Of a stretch of DNA of 64,000 nucleotides, positions 52,311-61,253 are shown one piece after another; position 1 is the stretch's first letter, and every line of letters begins with the position of its first letter. Below the pieces are notes generated by a model, which was not told where the DNA came from, did no database searches, and saw nothing but the letters and a program-made list of their open reading frames with translations. The position numbers and the translations under genes were made by a program. The DNA comes from G963664835 sp963664835 (GTDB lineage: Bacteria; Chloroflexota; UBA6077; FW602-bin22; JBCLEL01): positions 124,001 to 188,000 of the forward strand of contig CAXXUG010000020.1 of the NCBI GenBank assembly GCA_963664835.2, written 5' to 3'.

Positions 52311-53210
52311 TTACCCGTCTAATATTTTGACGAGAGCAGAGATGTGGCCGGGCCCAGTTCCGCAGCATCCCCCGACGATGTCGATGCCCAAGTCTACTAG
52401 CTTCTTGAAGCGCTGCGCCATGTACTCCGGCGACTCTGGATAGACAATCTTGCCAGATTCTATAGCAGGTATGCCAGCATTCGAATGGATGAGCAGGTAT
52501 CCATCCGTCGCCTGGCGCATCCTGGTGGCAATCTCGATCATTCTGTCGATACCATTACCGCAGTTGGAGCCGACGACGTCCGCGCCGGCCTCTCGCAGCC
52601 TGTTCACCGCCAACTCGGGCGTAACTCCCATCATAGTAAAGTACCCGCGCGGGCCCTTGTCGAATGTCATCGTGGACAACACCGGCAAGCTGGTGCCATC
52701 TTTGGCGGCTTTAATGGCCAGCGCGGCCTCCTCCAATGCAGTCATCGTCTCGATGACCACCGCATCAGCGCCGCCTTCTTCAAGCGCGGTAATCTGATCG
52801 AGAAAGGCGTCATACATCTCCGCCTCGCCCACCTCGCCGAGTGGTTCGAGAAACTCGCCGGTCGGACCGACAGAGCCCACTACGTATTGATCGGGCGACG
52901 CGGCCTGGCGAGCGAGTTGCGCGGCCGTACGATTGAACTCGCGTACTTTGTCCGGGTATCCATACTTTCGGAGCATGAACTTGCTGCCGCCAAACGAGTT
53001 GGTCAGCACCATCTGGCTGCCGGCGGCCAAATAGGAGGCTGCCATTCCCTGGACGACATCGGGATGACTGACGTTGAACTCTTCCGGACAGCCGCCCGGC
53101 TCCAATCCATGTCCCTGCAGGTAGGTGCCGGTCGCGCCATCGGAGATGATGATCTCGCCGCGAGCAAGCCTCTCCATGAGGGGAATGGTCTGGGTAGTAA
53201 TCACACTCAT
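52311..53210 (-). CDS. Homocysteine S-methyltransferase-family protein (Hcy-binding domain only)
   Basis: This 299-residue TIM barrel has the zinc-thiolate motif of MetH/BHMT: GSNCGNG (about residue 217) and GGCCGTGP (about residue 282), supplying the three Cys. The N-terminal ISDGATGTYLQGHGLEPGG is characteristic. Such proteins transfer a methyl group to or from homocysteine; with a corrinoid carrier the methyl could be passed onward. There is no folate or cobalamin domain. It is the first gene of the operon. Start ATG 53210. The substrate methyl donor (betaine, S-methyl compound, methoxy aromatic) cannot be deduced. Confidence 0.9.
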   Translation of the reverse strand: MSVITTQTIPLMERLARGEIIISDGATGTYLQGHGLEPGGCPEEFNVSHPDVVQGMAASYLAAGSQMVLTNSFGGSKFMLRKYGYPDKVREFNRTAAQLARQAASPDQYVVGSVGPTGEFLEPLGEVGEAEMYDAFLDQITALEEGGADAVVIETMTALEEAALAIKAAKDGTSLPVLSTMTFDKGPRGYFTMMGVTPELAVNRLREAGADVVGSNCGNGIDRMIEIATRMRQATDGYLLIHSNAGIPAIESGKIVYPESPEYMAQRFKKLVDLGIDIVGGCCGTGPGHISALVKILDG

Positions 53211-53326
53211 GTTTCTATCGATTTGCCCTGAATACGATCGGCGACGTCCAGGCTGGTTAGGACTGGCCGACCCGCCCTAGCGCCACTGAATCCGCCTATA
53301 GCGCGATAGGGCGGGTGCCATTCGTT

Positions 53327-53668
53327 CTAATGTTCAGTCCAGTGGTCGATTGCGCCGGGCCTGGGGTCGCGCCGGCCGACCTCCTGCAACTCGCGGATTC
53401 GATCACTGAAATCCATCGGAAAGTCGGAATTGAATCGGTCGACCACTCTGGCCAATGCCTCCCGGGCAGTCCCGTTTTCCTCAGCGTATTCCCCCCATTG
53501 CCAGCCCATCAGGTACTCGTCGGCGCCGTAGCTCTTGTCGAACATGGCGACGATATCAACTCCCTGTTGGAAGCGTTCGTCCAGCTGGCCGGACACCTCG
53601 CCGGATTCGTCCTCTGCCTGGACCTGGACTGGAATCTCCTTCCAGTACATGATCCTTACTCTCGCCAC
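53327..53668 (-). CDS. Virulence_fact-family small protein
   Basis: This 113-residue protein starts at GTG 53668 with GAGGAG about 11 bases upstream. Its opening (ARVRIMYWKEIPVQVQAEDE) and SYGADEYLMGWQWGEY match the family named Virulence_fact (PF13769). In my recollection members of this family often sit beside methylenetetrahydrofolate reductase and corrinoid methyltransferase genes. The name is historical; a role in C1 or corrinoid metabolism is more plausible. It lies 116 bp upstream of the methyl-transfer operon on the same strand. A hairpin-forming CGCCTATAGCGCGATAGGGC lies between (about 53294-53313). Confidence 0.78.
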   Translation of the reverse strand: MARVRIMYWKEIPVQVQAEDESGEVSGQLDERFQQGVDIVAMFDKSYGADEYLMGWQWGEYAEENGTAREALARVVDRFNSDFPMDFSDRIRELQEVGRRDPRPGAIDHWTEH

Positions 53669-54098
53669 TTCGGGCTATCTCCTCGAGCCGAACGACCGCT
53701 GAAACAAAGACCGCCGGCCTGAGGGCCGCCGCCTCGTCTGTACAGCAAAGCCGAGACCCACGCGATCGGTTCACCAAGCATCCACGAGCGTCTAATGGTA
53801 GCACACTAGACATATGACCCGGTGCCAGCGCTCTCCTCTTCGCCTGAACTGGGCAATTTCCGGCAGCCCACGCCTCACCATTGACGTAGAGGCGGGTTTC
53901 AAACCCGCCTCTACCAACACCAAAATGCCGTGCACCTGGATTGGAATGGGTTGGAGCAGATAAGGACAAACCCTCCGAGCTATACTCGCCGCTCCCACGC
54001 CCCAGCAGTGGCCTGTCCGTAGCCAATGGTAACCGCCAAGCTATATTATTGTTCCCGTCGACTAAGGACCATTTCTTCCCCCGGACAGGAGCTTGCAC
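53669..54098. repeat. Intergenic region with REP palindrome (d) and RAYT scrap
   Basis: The perfect REP palindrome at 53886-53914 is followed by a scrap of RAYT gene on the minus strand (IPIQVHGILVLVEAG, the PNHVH motif degraded to PIQVH). The remainder shows no supported gene. Confidence 0.65.
53886..53914. repeat. REP palindrome (d), perfect 29-bp copy
   Basis: GTAGAGGCGGGTTTCAAACC followed by its complement to CTCTAC: a perfect inverted repeat. It is associated with an adjacent degraded RAYT fragment (about 53915-53960, minus strand). Confidence 0.85.
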
Positions 54099-54491
54099 AT
54101 GAAGGCCGAGAACCCGAAGGCGCAGAAGACAATAGAGACGTTGTTCCCACATACTGGTGCCCGCCGGTTGGACAACTTGGAGGCCCACGATCCGGAGTTT
54201 CGCCGGTTCTTCGAGAACTTCGTCTACGGCGGAATGTATGCTCGCAACAATCTCGATCAGAGGACGAGGGAGCTGTGCGCGCTCTCGGCGCTGGTTGTAC
54301 AGGGGCGGGAAATGCAGATCGAGTCGCACATTCGAGCTTCTTTGAACGCCGGCGCCAGCCGGGGCGACGTGAAGGAGGTCATCCTCCAGATGATGGTCTA
54401 CGGCGGCGCGCCGGCCACCTTGAACGGCCTAGCGACTATGGAGCGAGTGTTTAGCGACCTGGACGCCGAGGCGGGCGCCGGCCAAGTCTGA
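54099..54491 (+). CDS. Carboxymuconolactone decarboxylase (CMD/AhpD-fold) family protein
   Basis: This 130-residue protein has the all-helical CMD fold: FFENFVYGGMYARNNLDQRT, RELCALSALVVQGREMQIES, HIRASLNAGASRGDVKEVIL. It lacks the AhpD CxxC pair, so a peroxidase role is unlikely; it is closer to gamma-carboxymuconolactone decarboxylase-like proteins of unknown substrate. ATG 54099 has AGGAG 7 bases upstream; TTG 54093 is less likely. About 125 bp upstream of a hydroxyacid dehydrogenase gene on the same strand. Confidence 0.85.
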   Translation: MKAENPKAQKTIETLFPHTGARRLDNLEAHDPEFRRFFENFVYGGMYARNNLDQRTRELCALSALVVQGREMQIESHIRASLNAGASRGDVKEVILQMMVYGGAPATLNGLATMERVFSDLDAEAGAGQV

Positions 54492-54617
54492 GCGTAGAGC
54501 GGCTGCCGGCGGGAGTCCCAAGTTCGCCGGCGGTATTTCACCACGTCGTCACATCGCTCGATTCTCTGGCGAACGCGGCGGTGTAGAGATTCCCCAATTC
54601 CTTTAGTGGAGGGACCA

Positions 54618-55613
54618 TTGACTCACAGAGTACTGATCATGGGCCGGCATCCGGCCGGACACCGCGAAATCATTCTGAGCCAGCGACTGCCGGGTCTGCA
54701 GACGATGTTCCTTGACAGCGACGATCCCGGCGAGCTGGAGGGCAAACTGGCTGTGGCCGACTTCGTCGTTGCGATCGAGTTCACCGCACAGCACCTGGCG
54801 ATGGCGCCAAAGCTGAGGCTGATACAGCACAGCGGCGTCGGTTACGAGCAGATCGATGTTGATGCGGCAGCCGAGCGTGGCGTACCGGTCGCGCTGACGC
54901 CGGAGGGGACCATCCCGGCGGTAGCCGAACACGTAATCATGTTGATCCTGGGCCTGTACCGGCACCTGGTCCATGCCCACAACGCGTTGGCTCGGGGCGA
55001 GTGGATACACAAACAGTTGCGGGCGGAGTGCCTGATGCTCGAGGGCAAGACGCTGGGGATAATCGGGATCGGGCGAACCGGCAGAGAGGTGCTCCGGCGG
55101 GCTCAACCCTTCGACGTGCGTCCCATCTACCATGACCTCCGGCAGCTGCCGGCCGAGGAGGAAAAGCGGCTCGGCATCGAGTACCGGCCCCTGGATGAGC
55201 TGCTGTCCGAGGCCGATATCGTGACCCTGCACGTTTTCCTGTCCGAGGGCTCCCGAGGACTGATCGGCGAACGCGAGCTAGACATCATGAAGCCGACCGC
55301 GATCCTCATCAACACAAGCAGGGGAGACGTCGTAGACGAGGCAGCCCTTTACCGCGCGCTGAGGGACCGGCGAATAGCCGGGGCCGGAATCGACGTTTTC
55401 GAGGAGGAGCCGACGCCCAGCGACAACCCGCTGCTTAGACTGGACAATGTGCTACTGACGCCTCACTTGGCCGGCGGCACCCTCGAGTCGATGCGACAGA
55501 AGGCCAGAGCTCAGTACGAGAACTTCCGGCGGGTAATCGATGGAAGTCCACCGATAAACCTCGCCCAGCCCTATCGCCAGGTGGAGTACGACATCAAGGG
55601 TCAGAAGACGTAA
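54618..55613 (+). CDS. D-isomer-specific 2-hydroxyacid dehydrogenase
   Basis: This 331-residue NAD-dependent enzyme has the Rossmann motif GIIGIGRTGREV (about residue 148) and the catalytic set Arg in NTSRGDVVDE, Glu in GIDVFEEEP and His in LTPHLAGGT. It reduces or oxidises D-2-hydroxyacids such as phosphoglycerate, glyoxylate or lactate. TTG 54618 has GGAGGG just upstream (spacing short); GTG 54606 would add four residues. It precedes a tiny membrane protein gene by 7 bp. Confidence 0.9.
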   Translation: MTHRVLIMGRHPAGHREIILSQRLPGLQTMFLDSDDPGELEGKLAVADFVVAIEFTAQHLAMAPKLRLIQHSGVGYEQIDVDAAAERGVPVALTPEGTIPAVAEHVIMLILGLYRHLVHAHNALARGEWIHKQLRAECLMLEGKTLGIIGIGRTGREVLRRAQPFDVRPIYHDLRQLPAEEEKRLGIEYRPLDELLSEADIVTLHVFLSEGSRGLIGERELDIMKPTAILINTSRGDVVDEAALYRALRDRRIAGAGIDVFEEEPTPSDNPLLRLDNVLLTPHLAGGTLESMRQKARAQYENFRRVIDGSPPINLAQPYRQVEYDIKGQKT

Positions 55614-55620
55614 GTACGAA

Positions 55621-55830
55621 ATGCCGTTCAACCTCAGCAGGGTCAGAGCGACGCTCCTGTATCTTGCGACTTCATTCGCGGTAACGTTCGTCGTGAACGC
55701 GATAGCGGTCTATTTCTGGAATCTCGTCAGCCACGGCGTTGGAGCGTTCAACTGGCCGGCGAGCCTGATCATCGCGACGACGGTGAGCATAGTGCTGACG
55801 GCGTTCGAGATACGAAAGAGCGAGAATTGA
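55621..55830 (+). CDS. Small two-helix membrane protein
   Basis: This 69-residue protein has two hydrophobic helices (about residues 10-32 and 46-62) and an acidic/basic end (FEIRKSEN). It starts 7 bp after the hydroxyacid dehydrogenase stop, so is probably translated from the same mRNA. No family is recognised. The helices and spacing make it a plausible real gene. Confidence 0.6.
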   Translation: MPFNLSRVRATLLYLATSFAVTFVVNAIAVYFWNLVSHGVGAFNWPASLIIATTVSIVLTAFEIRKSEN

Positions 55831-55860
55831 TGGGGACTGGCGCAAAGGAGATTAGACGAC

Positions 55861-56235
55861 TTGCCAAAGCTTAAGCCTGGCACAATCTGGCCAACCGACG
55901 AGGAAGAGGCGGAAATACAGCGACAGATCGCGGAGGATCCAGAGGATTCTGCGCACTGGGAATATTCGGGCCCGCCCCGGCCGGCGGTAGAGGTAGACCC
56001 CGAACTGGTGGAATACTTTCTCCGAACGCCGGGAAAACAAAAGGCGCCAACGAAGGTAGCGATCTCAATTCGCCTCGACGCGGATATTGTGAGGCACCTT
56101 AAGGCCAGTGGAGCCGGCTGGCAAACCCGCCTCTACCATCACCAGAATGCCGTGCACATGATTGGGCATGATTACGCAAGCATCCAGGCCCTGCGCGACA
56201 TTCCTCTCGCCCACAGACAACCGCTAGCACATTAG
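55861..56235 (+). pseudogene. BrnA-like antitoxin truncated into a REP/RAYT-derived tail
   Basis: The first 86 or so residues match BrnA antitoxins (GTIWPTDEEEAEIQRQIAED, PRPAVEVDPELVEYF, KVAISIRLDADIVRHLKASG), ending in GAGWQTR where family members continue with a helix such as INAALR. Here the sequence instead runs into REP half-palindrome (56122-56136) and the antisense of a RAYT HUH region (about 56140-56200), giving an alien tail. Start TTG 55861 has AAGGAG 10 bases upstream. The BrnT toxin gene that normally precedes brnA is absent. DNA-binding function may be lost. Confidence 0.65.
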
Positions 56236-56327
56236 AATCTTAGTGGGCAACGAGATCAGATGGAGCGCGTCGCGGCCGGTATACCGTCGTTCCGTCTTCT
56301 TGAACTAGCACAGGCCACGCCAACTCA

Positions 56328-56726
56328 TTGAGCACTGAGGATCAGTTGGAACGAGCATTCTTCGTAATTGGGGCTTTGTCCGCATTTGTCGCGGTCGCCG
56401 CCGGCGCGTTTGGAGCTCATTGGCTGGGCGACCGGATGGCGGACGATCTAATGGAGATCTTCGAGACAGCGGCACGATACCAGATGTATCACGCGCTGGC
56501 GCTCCTGGCGGTGGGTTGGGCGGCCGGAAGGTGGGAAATCGCCGGCATCAGATGGGCCGGCTGGCTATTCGTCATCGGAACGGGGATCTTTTCCGGAAGT
56601 CTCTATCTGCTGAGTATCACCGGCCTGCGTTGGCTTGGCGCTATTACGCCGATAGGCGGAGTTGCTCTGTTGGCCGGCTGGTTGCTGCTCGCCTGGTCGG
56701 TCGCCGCCTCACGACACCGACATTGA
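56328..56726 (+). CDS. DUF423 (YgdD-like) membrane protein
   Basis: This 132-residue protein has four membrane helices and the family motifs VAAGAFGAHWL (about residue 25) and YQMYHALALLAVGW (about residue 52). DUF423 proteins are widespread inner-membrane proteins of unknown function. Start TTG 56328. Its end overlaps by 18 bp the convergent korB gene. No operon partner. Confidence 0.87.
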   Translation: MSTEDQLERAFFVIGALSAFVAVAAGAFGAHWLGDRMADDLMEIFETAARYQMYHALALLAVGWAAGRWEIAGIRWAGWLFVIGTGIFSGSLYLLSITGLRWLGAITPIGGVALLAGWLLLAWSVAASRHRH

Positions 56727-57674
56727 GCGCTCGTCCTCGTCGACCGATACGCGCAGCTTTTGCAGCAACGGCCCTATGTCACGCTTGGTCAGGTCGGTTT
56801 CGACCAGCGAGAGGTCGGGAGCACTCCGGCGGGATGCCATCTCCGCATCCAGGGTAGATGTAACGATCCGATAGTAGACTCCCAGCGGTATGCGGTCGCC
56901 CCACTCGTAGGACTTTGCGGTCGCCTGCAGCTTCTTCTCGATGACCTCGTCAGGATCTGACGGATCGTGGACGTTGCCGTCGTAGTCGGAATCGGAGAGC
57001 TGGTACAGTCGGTTCTGCTCGGAGTACCACTCCTTGGTATGAAGATCGTTGTAGGTGGGGCAGGTCTGGAGCACGTCGATGAATGCGCTGCCCGGGTGTT
57101 GGATGGCGTCGGAGATCAACGCTGATAGCCTTCTGACGTCGAGGGCATAGCCCCGGGCGATGAAGGTGTATCCGGCGCCAACTGCCAGCGCAATCGGATT
57201 CACACCATCCTGAAGGGCCGGCTCGGGCATCGACTTGGTCTTCAGGCCCTTGGCAAGCGTGGGCGCTGCCTGGCCCTTGGTAAGACCGTAGACGCCGTTA
57301 TTGAAGACTATGTAGGTGATATCCAGGTTGCGTCGGCCGGCGTTGACGAAGTAGCCGGCGCCAATTCCGTATCCGTCACCATCGCCTCCGACCGCGAGGA
57401 CCGTCAAGTCTCGGTTGGCCACCTTTGCGCCTGTAGCGACCGGCAGGACGCGGCCGTGGAGCGTGTGAAAGCCGTAGGTACGGATGTAGTGGGGCGTCTT
57501 GCCCGAGCAACCTATGCCGGAAAACACCGCCACTTGATGCGGTTGAATCCGCAACTTGGCAAGTGAGCTCTGGATCGCGGTTAGTATTCCAAAATCCCCA
57601 CAGCCCGGGCACCAGTTGTTATGAGCATCTGATCGAAAGTCCTTGACCGTCAATCGAGCAGCGGTGGTTGCCAT
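56709..57674 (-). CDS. korB: 2-oxoacid:ferredoxin oxidoreductase, beta subunit
   Basis: This 321-residue thiamine-diphosphate subunit has WCPGCGDFGILTAIQ, GIGCSGK and the TPP/Mg motif GGDGDGYGIGAGYF followed by NNGVYGLTKGQAAPT. It oxidatively decarboxylates a 2-oxoacid (2-oxoglutarate or pyruvate) to the CoA thioester, reducing ferredoxin, or runs in reverse. It lies 12 bp downstream of the alpha/gamma subunit gene. The C-terminal tail (about residues 290-321) is charged and variable. Substrate is uncertain between KorB and PorB types. Confidence 0.92.
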   Translation of the reverse strand: MATTAARLTVKDFRSDAHNNWCPGCGDFGILTAIQSSLAKLRIQPHQVAVFSGIGCSGKTPHYIRTYGFHTLHGRVLPVATGAKVANRDLTVLAVGGDGDGYGIGAGYFVNAGRRNLDITYIVFNNGVYGLTKGQAAPTLAKGLKTKSMPEPALQDGVNPIALAVGAGYTFIARGYALDVRRLSALISDAIQHPGSAFIDVLQTCPTYNDLHTKEWYSEQNRLYQLSDSDYDGNVHDPSDPDEVIEKKLQATAKSYEWGDRIPLGVYYRIVTSTLDAEMASRRSAPDLSLVETDLTKRDIGPLLQKLRVSVDEDERSMSVS

Positions 57675-57686
57675 ACCAGTTCTCCT

Positions 57687-59564
57687 CTAAGCCAATAGGT
57701 GCGACACGTGGACGCGACCCTGTTCGCGCTCGAAAGCGATCGTCAAAGCCTCGGACAGCTCGTTCTGCGAAAACGCCCGCCCGTCGTATTTCAATACTTG
57801 GACCGGGATCTTGATGCCGGTCTCAGCGGCCACCAACTGGCCGAGCTGGCCCTCATAGTTGTTCTCCACCAGTATGACGCGATTGGCAGCGCCCAAGATC
57901 TCGGCGACCTCTTTCGCCGGAAACGGGCGCAGCAGCCGGAGCTGCAAGAAGTTGATCGAGACCTCCGGCGCCAACTCCTCCATCACGTCGAGGATCGCTC
58001 CCTTGGTAGATCCCCAACTGACCAACGTATAGTCGGCGTTTTCTGGACCATGCAGTTTGAGCTTGCGGTCCAACCCTATTTCGCCGGCGGCAAGATCGAG
58101 CTTGCCCATCCGCTTTTCCATCATGTCGATGCGGTTAGCGGCGCCCTCGGTGATGTGTCCGCGCGGGTCGTGCTCGTCAGAGGTTGTCCAGAATATGCCG
58201 CCCTCCTGGCCTGGAATCGAGCGCGGACTAACGCCCGTTTCGGTCTGAGCGTAGCGAAGGTAATCGTGGGGTGAGCCGCCGTTATGTTGATGTCCGTCTG
58301 TGGAGTACAAGGAGCCACGGTCGATTGGCGGGAGATCCTGATCCAGATCATCGAGTGTGACATGCGCGGTCGAAAGATGTTTATCGACGAGGACTACAAC
58401 CGGCATCTGGTAGCGGTCGGCCCAGTTGAAGGCCTCGTAGCTATCGAAGAATGTCTCTTGAACGTCGCCCGGCGCAACCACCATGAGGGGAAACTCACCG
58501 TGGCCGGGCTGCAGGGCAATCTTCAGGTCGGCGTGTTCCTGGCGGGTCGGTAGGCCGGTTGATGGACCTCCACGCTGCCACAGATGCACGACCAGTCCGG
58601 GGGCCTCGGTTATGGAGGCAAAACCCAAGCCTTCCGCCATCAAAGAGAATCCCGGGCCTGAAGTAGATGTGCCGGCCCGAATGCCGGCGTGGGCGGCGCC
58701 GACTGCCATGTTGATCGCGGCGACTTCATCTTCGGCCTGAAGGACGGCGAGATCGAACTCGCGCTGATTCGAGTCCAGGTAGTTGCTCTCATCGGTAGCC
58801 GGACTGATCGGGTAGTAGGTTTGAAGTGCCAGGCCAGCCTTTAGTTTGCCCATCGCCGCGCTCTGCATCGCACGCATCAAGATGGGCCCAGTGCCATTCT
58901 TCAACCCGAGGCGTAAAGGAGTGATCTTGTACTCGAAATCGTCCGCAAAATTGTCCTGTATGTACCGAAAGCCGGCGCTCAGCGCTCTGACGTTCATCTC
59001 GGCCAGATGCGCTCTCCGCCCTGTGAACTGCGCTTGAATTACATCCGTCAATCTATCGATGGAGCCGCCAATCACGGCCATAGAGGCGCCAACGGCGATG
59101 GTGTTCGACATGACCTTGAGCCGGGTCAATAGATTCTCGCGTCCGAACTCGGTCAACACGTCCTTGAGCAAATCTTGATAGGGAACCGCGTAGAGCTTGA
59201 TGTCAGGCCGGCCAATTTCCGCCGGATCTACAGGAACCTTCGCGTCGTAGACAGCGGCACCGCTGGGCGACAGCTCTCTCAAGTGGCCGCTGAAGCCGGG
59301 GAACTCGTGGTGCACATCGCCAAATAGTGTCTCATCGTCAAGAGCGACTACGATATCGATCTGGTCGAGCAGCGAGTGGCGGTCGCGTTCCGAGAAACGG
59401 ATCCTGTAGTAGCTGTGCTCGCCCATGATATTCGAGTGGTACTCAATATCAGCGAAGACGCGGATGCCATCCGCAAGGCAGGCGCGAGCCATAGTCTCGG
59501 CAGCTACGTTGATACCGCCGCCCTGTGGCCCGCCAATCAGCCACATGATGTCTCTTGCGCCCAT
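57687..59564 (-). CDS. korA: 2-oxoacid:ferredoxin oxidoreductase, fused gamma-alpha subunit
   Basis: This 625-residue protein starts at ATG 59564 with an AAAGG-type site. The N-terminal gamma-type domain (GGPQGGGINVAAETMARACL) spans about residues 5-190. The alpha domain carries SPATDESNYLD (pyrimidine-binding region), GTSTSGPGFSLMAEG and the RGGPSTGLPTRQEHADLK motif. KorA/gamma fusion is typical of KGOR enzymes in anaerobes, Actinobacteria and Chloroflexota. It forms the enzyme with KorB. The frame extending to 59681 has no family resemblance. Divergent from a LysR gene that may regulate it. Confidence 0.92.
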   Translation of the reverse strand: MGARDIMWLIGGPQGGGINVAAETMARACLADGIRVFADIEYHSNIMGEHSYYRIRFSERDRHSLLDQIDIVVALDDETLFGDVHHEFPGFSGHLRELSPSGAAVYDAKVPVDPAEIGRPDIKLYAVPYQDLLKDVLTEFGRENLLTRLKVMSNTIAVGASMAVIGGSIDRLTDVIQAQFTGRRAHLAEMNVRALSAGFRYIQDNFADDFEYKITPLRLGLKNGTGPILMRAMQSAAMGKLKAGLALQTYYPISPATDESNYLDSNQREFDLAVLQAEDEVAAINMAVGAAHAGIRAGTSTSGPGFSLMAEGLGFASITEAPGLVVHLWQRGGPSTGLPTRQEHADLKIALQPGHGEFPLMVVAPGDVQETFFDSYEAFNWADRYQMPVVVLVDKHLSTAHVTLDDLDQDLPPIDRGSLYSTDGHQHNGGSPHDYLRYAQTETGVSPRSIPGQEGGIFWTTSDEHDPRGHITEGAANRIDMMEKRMGKLDLAAGEIGLDRKLKLHGPENADYTLVSWGSTKGAILDVMEELAPEVSINFLQLRLLRPFPAKEVAEILGAANRVILVENNYEGQLGQLVAAETGIKIPVQVLKYDGRAFSQNELSEALTIAFEREQGRVHVSHLLA

Positions 59565-59917
59565 GGTGGTTACCTTTCTTGATTTCCAACTGTCCGCTAC
59601 TCGACGAGTCGCTTTGCGCCGCGCCTCAAATAACCTCTGAATGAGCGAGGTGCGGGCGGCGAACCGAATCCGACCGCTCAAGCAACGGGGGCGGGCCGTC
59701 TCTACCAGGATCGAGGTGCGCGACCAATCGACCGAATTAGTGATGCAGGCAGGTCGCTAGATGGCTCCGCGCGGCGGGTGCCGCAGTTGGACACCAGATA
59801 GGGTGAGTCCCAGAGGTCCTTACAAGCGTCAGTACCTAAATCTCTCACTTGGAATATATCTCCCCTTGTGGTATAAGTCAATACACATTTGCTAATGAAT
59901 AGCCAAAGGTCCGCTTA
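59565..59917. other. Divergent intergenic region between korA and lysR-type gene
   Basis: The part nearest the LysR gene (about 59840-59900) is AT-rich (GGAATATATC, TGGTATAAGTC) and probably holds promoter and LysR-binding sequences. No exact T-N11-A site is assigned. Confidence 0.45.
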
Positions 59918-60877
59918 TTGATCAACGTACGCAAGCTCCGCATATTTCAAGCTGTGGCGAACGCCGGCAGCTTCACCAGGGCTGCGGAAGCGCTCTACAT
60001 GAGCCAGCCGGCCGTGACACAAAACATCCACGGGTTGGAGCAATCTCTGGGAGTACACCTCTTCGAGCGGCTCGGCCGGCGGATAGATTTGACGCCGGCC
60101 GGACAGGCGCTCTTGCCTTACGTCAGCCGGATCGACGCCCTGCTCGAAGAGGCGGTGGCCACCTCGCGTGAAGCCGGCGGTCTGGCAAGTCGAACACTGC
60201 GGCTGGGGGCTGGCGATACGGTAGCGACCTATATTCTGCCCGATCTGATTAGGGCGTTCAGCGAGCGCCGTCCAAATGCCACGCTGCACCTAGTGGTCGG
60301 CAACACCGAGCGAGTGATGGCGGCCGTGTTGGAAAACGAAGTAGAGGTGGCTATCTGGGCGCGACAGGAACCCCACCCGTTGTTCGTCCATCAGCCGTTC
60401 CTGACGGTGCCACTGGTAGTAGTTACTCGCAATGATGACCCGATAGCGCGACTCGAACGCATCCCAGCTCGCCTGCTGACCGGCCGCCGACTACTGCTGC
60501 GAGGCCACGGCTCTGCCATCCGCTCGTTCATCGATGAGTTGCTGCGGTCAGCCGGGCTAGAATCGGCCGAGATCGTGGAGATGGACAACTTGGAGGCGAT
60601 AAAGTTGACCGTTGAGACTGGCTACGGCGTGACAATAGCACCGGCTTTCGCTGTTTCGCGCGAAGTTAGCTCCGGGAGTTTGGCGGCGGTGCCACTTAGC
60701 GACTCCAGCGCACAACTCTCAGTATTCTGCGTTTACCACGCGGACCGGCGGCTATCGCAGTTGGCCACCACCTTCATGGATTTACTCGCCGTCAATGCTA
60801 CGGTCGCGCCGGTGCCGGCCGGCGCATCCAGAGATGGCTCGAAACATGTTGTGGAGACCGTCACGCCCCACCGATGA
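59918..60877 (+). CDS. LysR-family transcriptional regulator
   Basis: This 319-residue protein has the LysR winged-helix N-terminus (RKLRIFQAVANAGSFTRAAE, ALYMSQPAVTQNIHGLEQSL) and a periplasmic-binding-protein-like effector domain from about residue 90. It resembles CysL-type regulators. Start TTG 59918 has AAAGG 9 bases upstream. Divergent from korAB, a typical arrangement in which LysR controls the adjacent operon in response to a metabolite, though no effector can be named. Confidence 0.92.
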   Translation: MINVRKLRIFQAVANAGSFTRAAEALYMSQPAVTQNIHGLEQSLGVHLFERLGRRIDLTPAGQALLPYVSRIDALLEEAVATSREAGGLASRTLRLGAGDTVATYILPDLIRAFSERRPNATLHLVVGNTERVMAAVLENEVEVAIWARQEPHPLFVHQPFLTVPLVVVTRNDDPIARLERIPARLLTGRRLLLRGHGSAIRSFIDELLRSAGLESAEIVEMDNLEAIKLTVETGYGVTIAPAFAVSREVSSGSLAAVPLSDSSAQLSVFCVYHADRRLSQLATTFMDLLAVNATVAPVPAGASRDGSKHVVETVTPHR

Positions 60878-61188
60878 GGCGTGGAGATCCACGGTTGCCG
60901 CCTTCACACCTGGGTATGAAAACGAGAGTCTGGTAAGTCGACGTGAGGGGGCAAGTCCCCGCGCGACATTACCCGTCCCCAATCCCACAATTTCGCCCCA
61001 TTTGTGGGATTGTCGTAACACGCAAGTGCGCCGTGTATCCCCGATCGGAGTCCAGTCTGTTAGAAATCGCGTGGGTGGTTGGTAGCGGTTCGGTCGCCGC
61101 GAATCTATGCCCCCGAGGTCAGCCGGTTCCCGCTCAAGGCCAGACTTGGCTATGTACCTGGAAACTTCCTCCATACAAGAACATTAGT
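60878..61188. repeat. Intergenic region with inverted CTTGTCCCCC-type repeat
   Basis: A degraded GGTATGAAAA-type end lies at about 60913 and an inverted GGGGGCAAGTCCCCGCGCGA repeat at about 60947-60966. No gene is supported. Confidence 0.55.
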
Positions 61189-61217
61189 TTGACAACAAAG
61201 AACTGTTGTTCTATGCT
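61189..61217 (+). promoter_or_regulatory. LexA (SOS) box inside a sigma70 promoter
   Basis: A perfect -35 (TTGACA, 61189-61194), 17-bp spacer and -10 (TATGCT, 61212-61217) form a strong promoter. The spacer contains the palindrome AGAACTGTTGTTCT (61199-61212), i.e. GAAC-N4-GTTC, the LexA box type of Gram-positives and reported for green non-sulfur bacteria. LexA binding here would block RNA polymerase. The downstream gene starts at ATG 61254. Confidence 0.85.
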
Positions 61218-61253
61218 AAGGGCGAATCTGACCCCACACTAAGGGATAACGGT

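Noticed and set aside
52485..53231. 248-codon open frame antisense to the Hcy-type methyltransferase
   Set aside because: Shadow frame without recognisable domain.
53211..53326. Cobalamin riboswitch before the corrinoid operon
   Set aside because: No B12 box in the right orientation; only a simple hairpin without a T-run.
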